DNA from: CBDCPI01 sp965220245
GTDB lineage: Bacteria; Chloroflexota; Dehalococcoidia; Lucifugimonadales; UBA3495
Length of the DNA stretch: 64,000 bases
Reading direction: 5' to 3'
Assembly: GCA_965220245.1 (NCBI GenBank)
Contig: CBDCPI010000008.1
Span: 248,001 to 312,000, forward strand
In this document: piece after piece, positions 1 through 14,474 of the stretch
Position numbering within the stretch: the stretch's first letter is position 1
Layout: the number at the start of each line of letters is the position of its first letter
Notes under the pieces: generated by a model
What the model was told of the DNA's origin: nothing
What the model saw: the letters and a program-made list of their open reading frames with translations, nothing else
Databases searched by the model: none
Translations under genes and position numbers: made by a program

Positions 1-63
1 GAAATACTGGTCCACGTTGAACTTGTAGCGCATGATTTCCGTTTGTTTGGTTTCGTCGTCCAT
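1..63 (-). CDS. N-terminus of an unidentified protein, cut by the window edge
   Basis: An ATG at 61-63 (minus strand) opens a frame that runs off the left end with 21 codons visible. A strong purine-rich ribosome binding site (GGAGGGAGG) lies just upstream, which is the main reason to believe it. It lies downstream of acsA on the same strand with a 37-base gap, so it is probably the next gene of that operon. Too little protein is visible to assign a family. Confidence 0.45.
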   Translation of the reverse strand, partial: MDDETKQTEIMRYKFNVDQYF

Positions 64-100
64 GTCCCGCCTCCCTCCGGGATGTGTAGCCCTCACTGGT

Positions 101-2005
<1,905 letters not shown>

Positions 2006-2019
2006 GGCAGTTCTCCTTA

Positions 2020-2214
2020 TTATTGCCTTCCGATTTCCGGGACCGATAGGTTGCGGCAGATTTTACGGGCCAGCACGTTTTTAATCTCGGTATGCCGTGG
2101 TATGGCTTCAACTTCTCCAGTGGCGGGGTTTGTCCACAAAGCATGAGAGCGTCCTTGCCGCAGAAGTTCACAGACGTTGCGCCGGAGATGACGAAGCAAA
2201 GAAGTCAGCTTCAA
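2020..2214 (-). CDS. hicA: HicA-family mRNA interferase toxin, start region disturbed by a tandem duplication
   Basis: A 64-residue protein of the HicA/YcfA type, a small double-stranded-RNA-binding-fold ribonuclease that cleaves mRNA. The family core is visible: CELLRQGRSHALW, with the catalytic histidine after the glycine, then NPATG and the conserved VPRH-type segment (here IPRHTEIK) and a C-terminal LARKIC. Its cognate antitoxin gene lies 12 bases upstream. The open frame now begins at a TTG, because a 16-bp tandem duplication has put the ATG that overlaps the hicB stop out of frame. The toxin may therefore be weakly translated or silenced. Family call is good; activity is uncertain. Confidence 0.78.
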   Translation of the reverse strand: MKLTSLLRHLRRNVCELLRQGRSHALWTNPATGEVEAIPRHTEIKNVLARKICRNLSVPEIGRQ

Positions 2215-2229
2215 AAGAAATCAGCTTCA
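2198..2229 (-). repeat. 16-bp imperfect tandem duplication over the hicB stop / hicA start
   Basis: On the minus strand the unit TGAAGCTGATTTCTTT is followed at once by TGAAGCTGACTTCTTT, with one mismatch. Each copy contains the bases that would follow the A of an ATGA stop/start overlap. The first copy keeps the ATG but reads in a frame that ends after 20 codons. The second copy gives the hicA frame but only with a TTG start. The ancestral arrangement was presumably a single copy with ATGA coupling. Confidence 0.9.
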
Positions 2230-2475
2230 TACGATATAGTAGATTCCGTCGGGGAGGGCGTCCGGGAGGACTATGGTTTCGGGGTTGATGCCGTAGGGGA
2301 CGCCCCGCATCCCGCTTTCGCGGCGGTGGTGAAGGATGAGGGCTATAGCTTCGGCCAAGTTGGTGCGGCATTCGTCCTTGGTCTTACCCTGGCCATTGGC
2401 GCCGGGGATTTCAAGGCAGTAGGCTATGTACCAGTCGTCGTCCTGTTCAAAAATCGCAGTGAATTCATTGTGCAT
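2227..2475 (-). CDS. hicB: HicB-family antitoxin
   Basis: An 82-residue protein with the HicB partial RNase-H-like fold: an N-terminal beta strand (FTAIFEQDDDWYIAYC), the conserved proline-glycine loop LEIPGANGQGKT, and a helix DECRTNLAEAIALIL. It would bind and neutralise HicA and probably autoregulate the operon, although no separate C-terminal DNA-binding domain is obvious in this short form. The ATG at 2473-2475 has a good GGGAGGA ribosome binding site. It lies directly upstream of hicA, and acsA follows in the same direction. Confidence 0.78.
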   Translation of the reverse strand: MHNEFTAIFEQDDDWYIAYCLEIPGANGQGKTKDECRTNLAEAIALILHHRRESGMRGVPYGINPETIVLPDALPDGIYYIV

Positions 2476-2719
2476 TGACTCGTCCTCCCTGCGTTTGCCA
2501 GTCTACAGGTCGGCCAACTCCCTTGGATTACGTCGTATTACGTCCGTTGCTGTCGTGTCTGCCCTATTCTAAACCCGCCATCAGATGGCAACAAGAAACG
2601 CAGAGTTCCTCTGGTTGACCCTCAAAAGGGCGTATCTTACAATCTGCGTGAGCTTGGGCCGGCCCGGTCCAATCGCTCAAAAATCGTTGCAAAACCGTCA
2701 AAGCTGGCCAGGAGGACGT

Positions 2720-3550
2720 ATGACGATTTCAGAGGGGTTTGCCCACCCGGAATACTTGGTGGACGCCGAGTGGGTTGACGCCCATAAAGACGATACCAAC
2801 GTGGTCATTATTGATTGCGACGTGGACGCCGGGTACAACCGGGGCCACATACCCGGCGCGGCCTTGGTGCCGGACAATTTCGAGAAGAACCCGGACACCA
2901 ATCGAGTCCACCTTATGAACCCCGAGCAGTTTACCGCCATGTGCCAAGGGTTGGGGATTGGCGACGACTCCCTGGTGATCACCTATGACAACGGCCAAAG
3001 CCTGACGGCGGCCCGGCTGTGGTGGGCCCTTAATACCTACGGCCACTCCGAGGTCAAGGTGCTGGACGGCGGCTGGCGGCGCTGGGTAAGCGAGGGCCGG
3101 CCCGTAAGCTTCGGCCGGCCCAAGCCCCCTTCCGGGGCCAGCTTCACTGCTAAGTCCGATGAGTCGATGTTGGTCAAGGTGGACGAGCTCAAGGCCGCTT
3201 GTGATATGTCCGATGCGGTCATCTGGGACGTGCGCAGCGACGGAGAATGGGACGGCAGCCAAAGCCGGAACAACAAGCGGCTGGGCCACATCCCCGGCGC
3301 AATCCACTTGGAGTGGTTCAACGTCATGGACCGGGAGACGCACTGCTTCAAGTCGCCCGGCGAAATCCGCCGCGTACTAGCTGAGGCGGGGATTACCCCG
3401 GAAAAGAAAGTCTACACTTATTGACAGGGGGGCATCCGTGCGGCGCACGGTGTATTCGTACTGAAGCTTCTCGGCTATGGCGAGACCAAGAACTATGATG
3501 CCTCTATGGGGGAGTGGGCCAACCGGGACGACACTCCTATGACAGTCTAA
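2720..3550 (+). CDS. Two-domain rhodanese (thiosulfate/3-mercaptopyruvate sulfurtransferase), probable selenoprotein with Sec235
   Basis: Sulfurtransferase that would move sulfane sulfur from thiosulfate or 3-mercaptopyruvate to an acceptor. The start is the ATG at 2720 behind GGAGGACGT; the frame is open further upstream but without a ribosome binding site. The inactive N-terminal rhodanese domain spans about 10-135 (VVIIDCDVDAGYNRGHIPGA) and the catalytic domain about 155-276 (VIWDVRSDGEWDG, GHIPGAIHLEW). Where the family has the catalytic cysteine of CxxxxR, codon 235 (3422-3424) is TGA. The frame then continues as QGGIRAAHG to a normal family C-terminus (NYDASMGEWANRDDTP) and TAA at 3548. 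No frameshift is needed and the 276-residue total is normal. Read as selenocysteine, it gives UQGGIR. Alternatives are a nonsense mutation or sequencing error. Confidence 0.85.
3432..3453 (+). promoter_or_regulatory. SECIS-like hairpin downstream of the rhodanese UGA
   Basis: CCGUGC-GGC-GCACGG forms a perfect 6-bp stem (3436-3441 with 3445-3450) with a GGC loop starting 18 nt after the UGA. Below it, bulging U3435 allows three further pairs (A3434-U3451, C3433-G3452, G3432-U3453). A bulged U on the 5' side, a guanine-led small apical loop and this spacing match the bacterial SECIS recognised by SelB. The fold was done by eye. Confidence 0.65.
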
Positions 3551-3746
3551 ACTAAAGCCAAGGTGAAATGTACATATCGCCAGAACGCCCTGTCGGTGCC
3601 CACCAGGTTGGGGCCTAAGGGTGATATGAGGTGCCGTAGAGTCCTTTCGATCCTCGTCAAAACCCCCGAAATGCACATCCCACCTTGGTATTGGTTTAGT
3701 ACCGGAGCTTTACCTAACCAATACAGAAATTGATCAGGAGGACGTC

Positions 3747-4037
3747 ATGCCCGCTTGGGTTTTTGGCGCGATTCAAAGCATTAGCGACCCCGCCGGATTT
3801 GCCGCGTATCAAGGCGCGGCCGGCCCTACCATCGCCAAACACGGCGGGAAAATCATCGCTGCCGGAAACAAGATAGAGGTTGCCGACGGCAACTGGATGC
3901 CGGTTGGAGTCGTCGTGCTCGAGTTCGAGAATCTGGAGAAGGCCAAGAGTTGGTATAACTCGTCGGACTACAACCCGTTGGTGTCCCGGCGGACCGCTTC
4001 TAGCGACGCTAGCATGGTCTTCGTTGACGGGGGCTAA
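3747..4037 (+). CDS. DUF1330 family protein
   Basis: A 96-residue single-domain protein of the dimeric alpha/beta-barrel (ferredoxin-like) fold. Recognisable family elements are YQGAAGPTIAKHGGK near the start, the central strand VGVVVLEFENLEKAKSWYNSSDY, and a C-terminal strand with VFVDGG. The ATG at 3747 has an AGGAGGACGTC ribosome binding site. The biochemical role of DUF1330 proteins is not established. It sits between the Sec-rhodanese and a convergent acyl-CoA dehydrogenase, with a 196-base non-coding gap upstream in which I see nothing except a weak inverted repeat around 3689-3725. Confidence 0.88.
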   Translation: MPAWVFGAIQSISDPAGFAAYQGAAGPTIAKHGGKIIAAGNKIEVADGNWMPVGVVVLEFENLEKAKSWYNSSDYNPLVSRRTASSDASMVFVDGG

Positions 4038-4043
4038 GGCAAC

Positions 4044-5180
4044 TTATTCCCGCAGCAACTGCCTGGCTATCGTTTGTCGCTGGATCTCCGAGGCGCCTTC
4101 ATAGATGGTGAGGGCCCGTACCTCCCGGTATAGCCGCTCAATCCGGCTCCCCTTCTCCAGACCGGCGCCGCCGTGAATCTGGAGGGACTCGTTCACGATG
4201 CGGGACGCCGCCTCGGTGGCGAAGAGTTTGGCAAAGGAAGCCTCTTTAATCACCATCTCTTGCCCCGAGTCCTTCAGCCAAGCGGCCCGGTGCGACAGAA
4301 GGCGGGCCGCATCCAGAGACACGGCCATATCCGCCAGCTTGAACTGGGTAGCCTGGAAATCGCTAAGTTGCTGCCCAAACATGGTCCGGCCCTTGGCGTA
4401 GGCCAAGGCCGCTTCGTAGGCCGCTTGCCCCATACCCACTGCGGCGGCGGCTACGGTGGTGCGGAAGGTGTCCAGGGTCCCTAGGGCCAGCCGCAAACCC
4501 TGTCCCCGTTCCCCAATCAAGCTCCCTTGGGTCACGCGGCAGTCGTCGAAGACCGGTTCCCCGATGGGGTGAGCCGCCATCAAGTCCATGCGCCGGGAGT
4601 CGTCGAAGCCCGGCGTCCCCTGCTCGACGATGAACGCCGATAGGCTGCGGCTGCCAGCCTCGGGGTCGGTCTTAGCGAAGACGGTATAGGTCTGCGCGTC
4701 ACCCGCTTGGGAGATGAACTTCTTGCGGCCGTTCAGCACCCAGTCGTCGCCGTCCGGGACCGCCTGAGTGGTCATGCTCAGCACGTCGGAGCCGCCGTGG
4801 GGCTCGGTGAGGGCAAAGGCGGCGATGGCCTCGCCGTTGGCGATGGCGGGCAGGTAGCGCTGTTTCTGCTCGGAAGTGCCGCCCAAGGTAATGGGGTAGC
4901 TGCCCAAGCCTTGCATGATGAAGTTGGTATCTGCTTGGGCCGACACCCGGGCCAGTTCCTCCCGCACGATACACAGGTCCATCACCCGGACGCCGTAGCC
5001 GCCGTACTCCTGCGGCACGGTGTAACGCAACAAGCCCGACTCGGCCAGCACAGCCATCAACCCTTGATGCACCCGGCTGGACTCGTCGGCTTCCTCGGCG
5101 ATAGGCGCGATGCGTTCCTCGGCCAACCGGCGGACGTGGGTTTTTAAGGCCTGCTGTTCGGTCGAAAGGCTAAAGTCCAT
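4044..5180 (-). CDS. Acyl-CoA dehydrogenase
   Basis: FAD-dependent alpha,beta-dehydrogenation of an acyl-CoA, passing electrons to ETF. The 378-residue length fits the family. The N-terminal helical domain contains LAEERIAPIAEEAD. The middle beta domain carries FALTEPHGGSDV (FAD and substrate contacts). The C-terminal helical domain ends with QIHGGAGLEKGSRIERLYRE and the active-site motif IYEGASEIQR, whose glutamate is the usual catalytic base. The ATG at 5178-5180 is preceded by AAAGGAGAC. It stands alone and is convergent with the DUF1330 gene. Chain-length specificity cannot be read from the sequence. Confidence 0.95.
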   Translation of the reverse strand: MDFSLSTEQQALKTHVRRLAEERIAPIAEEADESSRVHQGLMAVLAESGLLRYTVPQEYGGYGVRVMDLCIVREELARVSAQADTNFIMQGLGSYPITLGGTSEQKQRYLPAIANGEAIAAFALTEPHGGSDVLSMTTQAVPDGDDWVLNGRKKFISQAGDAQTYTVFAKTDPEAGSRSLSAFIVEQGTPGFDDSRRMDLMAAHPIGEPVFDDCRVTQGSLIGERGQGLRLALGTLDTFRTTVAAAAVGMGQAAYEAALAYAKGRTMFGQQLSDFQATQFKLADMAVSLDAARLLSHRAAWLKDSGQEMVIKEASFAKLFATEAASRIVNESLQIHGGAGLEKGSRIERLYREVRALTIYEGASEIQRQTIARQLLRE

Positions 5181-5743
5181 GAGTCTCCTTTAGATTGGGA
5201 GCCTGTGACCAAATCTTGCCCCTTCTCCTGAGGGAGAAGGTCGGGATGAGGGTGGAATGCCTGGGCACATATAAGTTAGGCGTCACCGCCAAACGGCCCT
5301 AACCCTCACCCTCTCCCCGCTGACAGGGGTAGGTAAAAGATGAAACAAGGATAGGAACTTGGAAAGCGCACGGGTTTCTGGCATCTTTTTGGTGTCAAAC
5401 AGAAAGGTAGCCAGAGGTTCGCGATGCGTCTCCCATCTGAATGTTACCAGATGCAACAGACGGTAGAACACTACCTGCCGCACCTCACCCGGTCTCAGGT
5501 CAGGGGACTGGCGCCCTGGGTCTATGGGACCATACTGGCCGAGAGCGGCTGCCAGAACGCCGTGGTCACGGCCCTTTTGGCGGTGGGCCGTTGGAACAAC
5601 CTGCGCCAGCACCTCCGGGAGTGGCTGTACAACGGGCGCGACCGCGCCAGCCCCTGCCGGGCGCAACTGGAGGTGAGGCGGTGCTTTGTTCCGCTGTTGA
5701 GATGGCTGCTGGCATGGTGGCAGCCGGACCGGCTGGCGCTGGC

Positions 5744-5807
5744 GATAGACCCAACCGATAGACCCAACCGATAGACCCAACCGATAGACCCAACCGATAG
5801 ACCCAAC
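5744..5807 (+). repeat. 13-bp minisatellite inside the IS4-type transposase
   Basis: Four perfect copies of GATAGACCCAACC followed by a 12-base partial copy, at the codons for the first catalytic Asp region (IDPT). Four surplus units add 52 bp, which is not divisible by three and shifts the frame. Collapsing to one unit restores AIDPTMKGAQ in a single frame. Confidence 0.97.
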
Positions 5808-6489
5808 GATGAAGGGGGCCCAGATAAACTCTATCGTCATAAGCGTGGTCCACCGCAGTTGCGCTATTCCGGTGGCCTGGCACATCCTGCCGGCCAACAA
5901 ACCCGGGCAGTGGGTAGCGTCGGCGGTGAGTCTGCTGAAGTTGCTGTCCGAAGCGGTCCCGCCGGACATGACGGTGCTGGTAATGACTGACCGCGGTCTG
6001 AGGAGTCCGCGGCTGTGGGAGCAGATACGCGCTCTGTGGGGTGGCATCCTTACATGCGTCAATCGGTCAACACCGTGTTCTGCCCTGAAGGAGGGACCCG
6101 CCTGCCAGCGCGAGCGCTGGTACCGGGACCCGGGCACGCATATGTTGGGTCCGGGACGGCTTTCCGGGACCGCAGCAAGCGCCGCCGTGAGACGATGATT
6201 GTGGTCTGGGACATCCGCCAGGACGAGCCGTGGGTGGTGATGGCCAGCGTCCCGCCGGATGCCGCAGGAGCGTGCTGGTATGGGCTTCGCTTCTGGATAG
6301 AACCGGGCTTCAAGGCGCTGAAGAGCGTTGGGTGGCAATGGCAGAAGACTCGAAGGACTGACCCGGAACGGGTCTCCGGGCATTGGCTGGTATTGTCCGT
6401 GGCGACGCTGTGGGCGCTGGCATACGGGACCCGAGCCGAAGACGCCAACGGCCTGGGCATACCCCCCGGCCGCCTCCGGAAGCCTCCTA

Positions 6490-7439
6490 AGTGCCTATCC
6501 TAAAAACAGAATTCGAGCTAAACTAGTGGTATGACGAAAGCGAAGGAACCCAAGCCGCCACGACCGAAGCGCGCCGGCCCAGCGGCGCCGGTCAACCCCA
6601 CCACCGGCTCCTTTCAGGTATCCGATGAACTGTGGGAAGTGCTGGCCCCGTTGCTTCCCCAGCGGGTGAACACTCATCCCCGGGGCGGAGGCCGTCCCCG
6701 GGTCCCGGACCGGACCTGCGCCAACGGCATATTCTACGTGCTGCGCACCGGCTGCCAATGGAAAGCCCTGGATGCCACGGGCATTTGCTCCGGATCCACC
6801 GCCCATCTGCGCTTCCAGGAGTGGGCCGCCGCCGGGGTGTTCCTGGAGCTGTGGCGGGCGGGCCTGCAAGAGTACGATGAATTGAAGGGTCTGGACTGGA
6901 GTTGGCTGAGCATGGACGGGGCGATAACCAAATCCCCCCTGGGCGGGGGGAAAAACCGGCCCCAACCCCACGGACCGGGGCAAGAGCGGGGTCAAACGCA
7001 GTCTGTTGACCGAAGCTGAGGGCATCCCGGTGGGGCTGGCGGTGGACGGAGCCAACCGCCACGACATGAAACTGGTGCGGGCTACGCTGGACAGTTTCCC
7101 GGTGCCGCGCCCGGCGCCCACTCCGGAGCGTCCCCAAGGTCTGTGCCTGGACAAGGGCTATGACTATGAGGAGGTGCGCCGAACCCTGGAGGAATTCGGC
7201 TTCACCGCCCACATCCGCAGCCGGGGCGAGGAGGCCCAGGCCATCAAAGCCCAGGCCATCAAAAAGGAGGCTGGCTTCAAAGCCCGGCGCTGGGTGGTGG
7301 AACGCACCCACAGTTGGATGAACCGCTTCCGGCGCATTCTGGTGCGCTGGGACAAGTTTCCCAGAAACTACATCGCCTTTCTTCATTTCGCCTGTGCCCT
7401 TATTGCTTTCAGGGCTGCCGGATTATTAGGATAGGCTCT
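6490..7439 (+). mobile_element. IS5-type insertion sequence, copy 1
   Basis: A 950-bp element with inverted ends AGTGCCTATCCTAA and AGAGCCTATCCTAA (reverse complement of the right end). It is flanked by TA at 6488-6489 and 7440-7441, consistent with the 2-bp TA duplication of the IS427 group, inserted in a CTAG target. Removing it with one TA rejoins the IS4-type transposase frame exactly. A second near-identical copy lies at 27973. Confidence 0.9.
6531..7434 (+). CDS. IS5-family (IS427-like) transposase in two overlapping frames, copy 1
   Basis: The first frame (6531-7019) holds the helical N-terminal region (SDELWEVLAPLLPQR, GGGRPRVPDRTCANGIFYVLRTGCQW) and the first acidic segment WSWLSMDGAITKSP. 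The second frame (about 6955-7434) holds TDRGKSGVKRSLLTEAEGIP, LDKGYDYEEVRRTL and the C-terminal RWVVERTHSWMNRFRRILVRW with the catalytic glutamate. Joining them needs a +1 shift in the G6A5 run at 6945-6955. That could be programmed frameshifting, a mutation or a homopolymer error. The companion copy needs its shift at a different place. Confidence 0.85.
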
Positions 7440-7663
7440 TAGTCGCTGCCGCCCAATCACCGCACCAACCAATCGAGGCCCGCAGAGAAGGACCGTCAGT
7501 GTGCTCCAGTTGGGAATAAGTTGTCTGACTAGGTTGCTGCCCAAGGGCAGACTGTGGCGGAGGGTCTGGCTGCTTCCTGAACCGTGGCCCGGACCACCAC
7601 CAAATCTGAAGATAATCTATAGTCCTTATACCTGAAACACCAGATACCTATCCCTGTCAGGCA

Positions 7664-7952
7664 GGAGAGGGCTAGGGTGAGGGGCGTACCCAACAATTCA
7701 GGCATGGCAAACTTGGCTTATTTAGGAAGAATTTCCCCTCATCCCTTCGGCAAGCTCAGGACAGGCCTAACCTTCTTCTCAAGGGAGAAGGGACTTCTAA
7801 CACACCCTCTTAGGCCCGGCGTTTTCCGGTATTGTTCCCAATATCGACCCTCTTTCTCCACTAACTCCGTAATCGGTCAAATATACCCGAATTGTCTTGA
7901 CATCCAACCTGCCTGAAACGAGAGTAGGGGGCAATCTTTCCGTTAAAATCCA
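7664..7952. other. Intergenic stretch with common repeat, no gene seen
   Basis: The first part has the frequent intergenic motif pair (GGGCTAGGGTGAGGGGCG and, near 7735-7790, a CCCTCATCCC...CTTCTCAAGGGAGAAG palindrome). The rest, upstream of the TetR gene, has a TTGACA at about 7897-7902 but no convincing -10 box at normal spacing. Confidence 0.5.
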
Positions 7953-8594
7953 TTGGGTTACGGACAGTTGAGCATCCCTTCTCGCGAGTTTAGACGTCAG
8001 CGCTTGGTAGATAGCGCTAAAGAGGCGTTCGCTAACAAAGGCTACCACGAGACCAGTATTTCGGAAATTGTGCGGAGGGCGGGAATTGCGCGTAGTACCT
8101 TCTACCAGTACTTCGACTCCAAGTTACATCTCTTCGAGAGCATCCTCGACTCTTTCTTGGAAGACCTCCATGAGGCCATCCGGCCCATATCCTTGGCGCC
8201 CGGGGCCGCTACCCCCATGGTCCAAATCCAGGAAAACCTGACCCGGGTACTGGGGTTGGTGCTGGGAGAAAGGGACCTGACTCGCATCCTGATGCACCAT
8301 AGCGGTTCACCGGACCGCTCGGTGGTGGGAAGGCTGGATGCCTTCTATGACGAAGCCGCCGAGATGATCCAGCGCTCCCTCAAGTTGGGGATCGCCATGA
8401 ACTTGGTCCGCCCCTGTGACATCAGAGTAACTTCTTATTCCATAATCGGCGCTGTCAAAGAGGTGGTATTCCAATTGTCTCAGTCCCAAGAACCTCAGCC
8501 GTCCACCCATAAATTGGCCCGGCAACTCCAAGAATTCGCTATGGCCGGTATCTTGGTCCAGCCTCAAAGCTCTTTGATGCCCACCGGACGTTAA
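7953..8594 (+). CDS. TetR/AcrR-family transcriptional regulator
   Basis: A 213-residue regulator. Residues about 15-62 form the TetR DNA-binding domain: RQRLVDSAKEAFANKGYHETSISEIVRRAGIARSTFYQYFDSK matches the family in both the first helix and the helix-turn-helix. The C-terminal part (about 70-205) is the variable ligand-binding and dimerisation region. Start codons are weak: TTG at 7953 or TTG at 7968, neither with a strong ribosome binding site. It lies 26 bases upstream of the acyl-CoA dehydratase activase gene in the same direction, so it may regulate that pair in response to an acyl-CoA or aromatic ligand; this is inference from position. Confidence 0.9.
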   Translation: MGYGQLSIPSREFRRQRLVDSAKEAFANKGYHETSISEIVRRAGIARSTFYQYFDSKLHLFESILDSFLEDLHEAIRPISLAPGAATPMVQIQENLTRVLGLVLGERDLTRILMHHSGSPDRSVVGRLDAFYDEAAEMIQRSLKLGIAMNLVRPCDIRVTSYSIIGAVKEVVFQLSQSQEPQPSTHKLARQLQEFAMAGILVQPQSSLMPTGR

Positions 8595-8620
8595 GCCAAA
8601 TAGCGCCAACCCAATCCTAA

Positions 8621-12793
<4,173 letters not shown>

Positions 12794-12852
12794 CCGAGAA
12801 ACAACCAAACAACCTTCGTAGACCCGAGGTATAGCGCTTAGGAGGAATAGTG

Positions 12853-14394
12853 ATGGCCAAAGTCCTTGACGAGACCGAAATTGACGTCCAAGTAAAGCAA
12901 TACGAAGAACAGCTTCGTAATGAGATGGGGCTGAATGGCAAGGAAGTCGACCACTTCCAAAAACCCCACGAATTCCAATGGACCAAAGACCAGAAGGACA
13001 CCACGACCATCCTCTGGGGCGGGTTGACCCTAAACCACGAGGAACTGATCAACGAGGCCATGAAGGGCCTGGGTTACAACATCCGCCTGCTGCCCTGTCC
13101 CGACAATGAGTCTTTGGCCGTGGGTAAAGAGTACGGCAACCGGGGCCAGTGCAACCCCACCTACTACACCGTGGGTAACTTGGTCAAGCACCTGAAACAA
13201 CTCAAGGAGCAAGGCGAAGAAAACATCGAAGACCGGTACGTCTTTGTTACCGCCGGTGCCTGCGGACCGTGCCGCTTCGGTATGTACGAGTCCGAGTACC
13301 GGAAGGCCCTGCGGGACTCCGGGTTTGACAACTTTCGCGTATTGCTCTTCAAGCAATCCGGCGGCCTGAACCAAGACGACGGGGAATCGGCCCTAGAGCT
13401 AAATGCCAAGTTTGCCATGACGTTGCTCAAGGGCATCATGGTCGGCGACATGATCAACGACCTCGGCTACAAGATCCGCCCCTACGAGGTGAACCCCGGC
13501 GAGACGGACCGGGTTAACCAAGAAGCCATCAGGATTTTGGGCGATGCCCTTAGGGATGGGACTTCCACTTTCCGGGCGTTGCGGCGGGTGCGAAAGATGT
13601 ACAAAGAGATCAAGGTCGATTTCACCCGCATCAAGCCCAAGGTCAAAATCACCGGCGAGTTCTGGGCCCAGACGACCGAGGGCGACGGCAACTACCACAT
13701 GTTCCGGTGGTTGGAATCCGAAGGGGCTGAGGTCATGGTCGAGCCCATCGGCACCTGGATCGAGTATCTGATCTGGGCCGCCCGGAACAACGCCGAACAG
13801 CACCTGGTCATCGACAAGTCCAAGAAGAGCTCCATTCGCAAAATCAAGGCGGTCCAAGTCGCTTTCCGGACGTGGTACAACCTGTACCGCTGGGGCCTTG
13901 GGTTCAAGACCGATTCTCTGCCCAACCAGAAGAAGCTGGCGGAGTATGCCAAAGCCTACTACGACAGCCACCTGAAAGGCGGCGAGGGCCACTTGGAGAT
14001 AGGCAAGAACATTATGGCGACCAAGGACAAGCACGCCCAAATGGTGATCTCCCTCAAGCCCTTTGGCTGTATGCCCAGCACCATGAGCGACGGGGTGCAA
14101 AGCCGGGTGGTGGCGGACTACAAGGACGCTATTTACCTGCCCGTTGAGACCTCCGGAGACGGAGAGGTAAACGTCAAGAGCCGCACTCAAATGAAGCTCT
14201 ACGAAGCCAAGATCAAGGCCCGCCAAGAGCTAGCCGAGGTCTTGGAGCACCACGATGTGACCATCGAGCAGGTCAGAGAGTACGTGGACAAGCATCCCAA
14301 GTATGCCAGCGGAATGCTGATGTTGCAGCACCACCACGGAATCAGCACCGCCGCTAATTTCGTCTCCATGGTGGCCCCCCACATCAAGAAGTAG
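12853..14394 (+). CDS. 2-hydroxyacyl-CoA dehydratase-like protein (partner of the activase)
   Basis: A 513-residue protein starting at ATG 12853 behind GGAGGAA, 59 bases after the activase gene. It carries cysteines in conserved-looking contexts: LPCPDNES, GQCNPTYYTVGN, ACGPCRFGMYES and FGCMPSTMSDGV. These are typical of the Fe-S HgdB-like or activase-associated proteins that occur beside BadF ATPases. The two genes are almost certainly one operon, with the ATPase passing electrons to this protein. The substrate is unknown; there is no recognisable CoA-transferase or second dehydratase subunit next to it. Confidence 0.82.
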   Translation: MAKVLDETEIDVQVKQYEEQLRNEMGLNGKEVDHFQKPHEFQWTKDQKDTTTILWGGLTLNHEELINEAMKGLGYNIRLLPCPDNESLAVGKEYGNRGQCNPTYYTVGNLVKHLKQLKEQGEENIEDRYVFVTAGACGPCRFGMYESEYRKALRDSGFDNFRVLLFKQSGGLNQDDGESALELNAKFAMTLLKGIMVGDMINDLGYKIRPYEVNPGETDRVNQEAIRILGDALRDGTSTFRALRRVRKMYKEIKVDFTRIKPKVKITGEFWAQTTEGDGNYHMFRWLESEGAEVMVEPIGTWIEYLIWAARNNAEQHLVIDKSKKSSIRKIKAVQVAFRTWYNLYRWGLGFKTDSLPNQKKLAEYAKAYYDSHLKGGEGHLEIGKNIMATKDKHAQMVISLKPFGCMPSTMSDGVQSRVVADYKDAIYLPVETSGDGEVNVKSRTQMKLYEAKIKARQELAEVLEHHDVTIEQVREYVDKHPKYASGMLMLQHHHGISTAANFVSMVAPHIKK

Positions 14395-14474
14395 AATGGC
14401 TCTCGGTCTTACCCTAGTGCGGTGCCCCAGACCAGTGCAGCAGGGGCCTCTGCTTTGAGCAGGGGCCCCGTTGT

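Larger units (their letters stand above)
5424..7635 (+). pseudogene. IS4-family transposase, broken by repeat expansion, an indel and an IS insertion
   Basis: Pieces of one DDE transposase lie in order. The N-terminus (5424 to about 5756) ends in LALAIDPT, which holds the first catalytic aspartate. A middle part in another frame (5809 to about 6035) contains VMTDRGL with the second aspartate. A third part back in the first frame (about 6040-6489) contains the IS4 signature Y-x2-R-x3-E-x6-K as YGLRFWIEPGFKALK. The C-terminus resumes after the nested element at 7442 and runs to TGA at 7633-7635 (VSVLQLGISCL, EPWPGPPPNLK). Breaks are a 52-bp minisatellite expansion, a small indel in the G-run near 6037-6043 and the IS5-type insertion. 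Not functional as it stands. Confidence 0.88.
5321..7663 (+). mobile_element. IS4-type insertion sequence, disrupted and carrying a nested IS5-type element
   Basis: The two outer ends are inverted copies of each other: CTGACAGGGGTAGGTA from 5321 and, on the opposite strand at 7648-7663, CTGACAGGGATAGGTA, with similarity continuing about 25 bases inward. Removing the nested element leaves about 1.4 kb, a normal IS4 size. The outer flanks on both sides also carry the common intergenic CCCTCACCCTCTCC-type sequence, so the exact boundary is uncertain. Confidence 0.65.

Noticed and set aside
5744..5807. Tandem 13-bp repeat considered as a CRISPR-like array
   Set aside because: Units are contiguous with no spacers and lie inside a transposase gene; it is a minisatellite.
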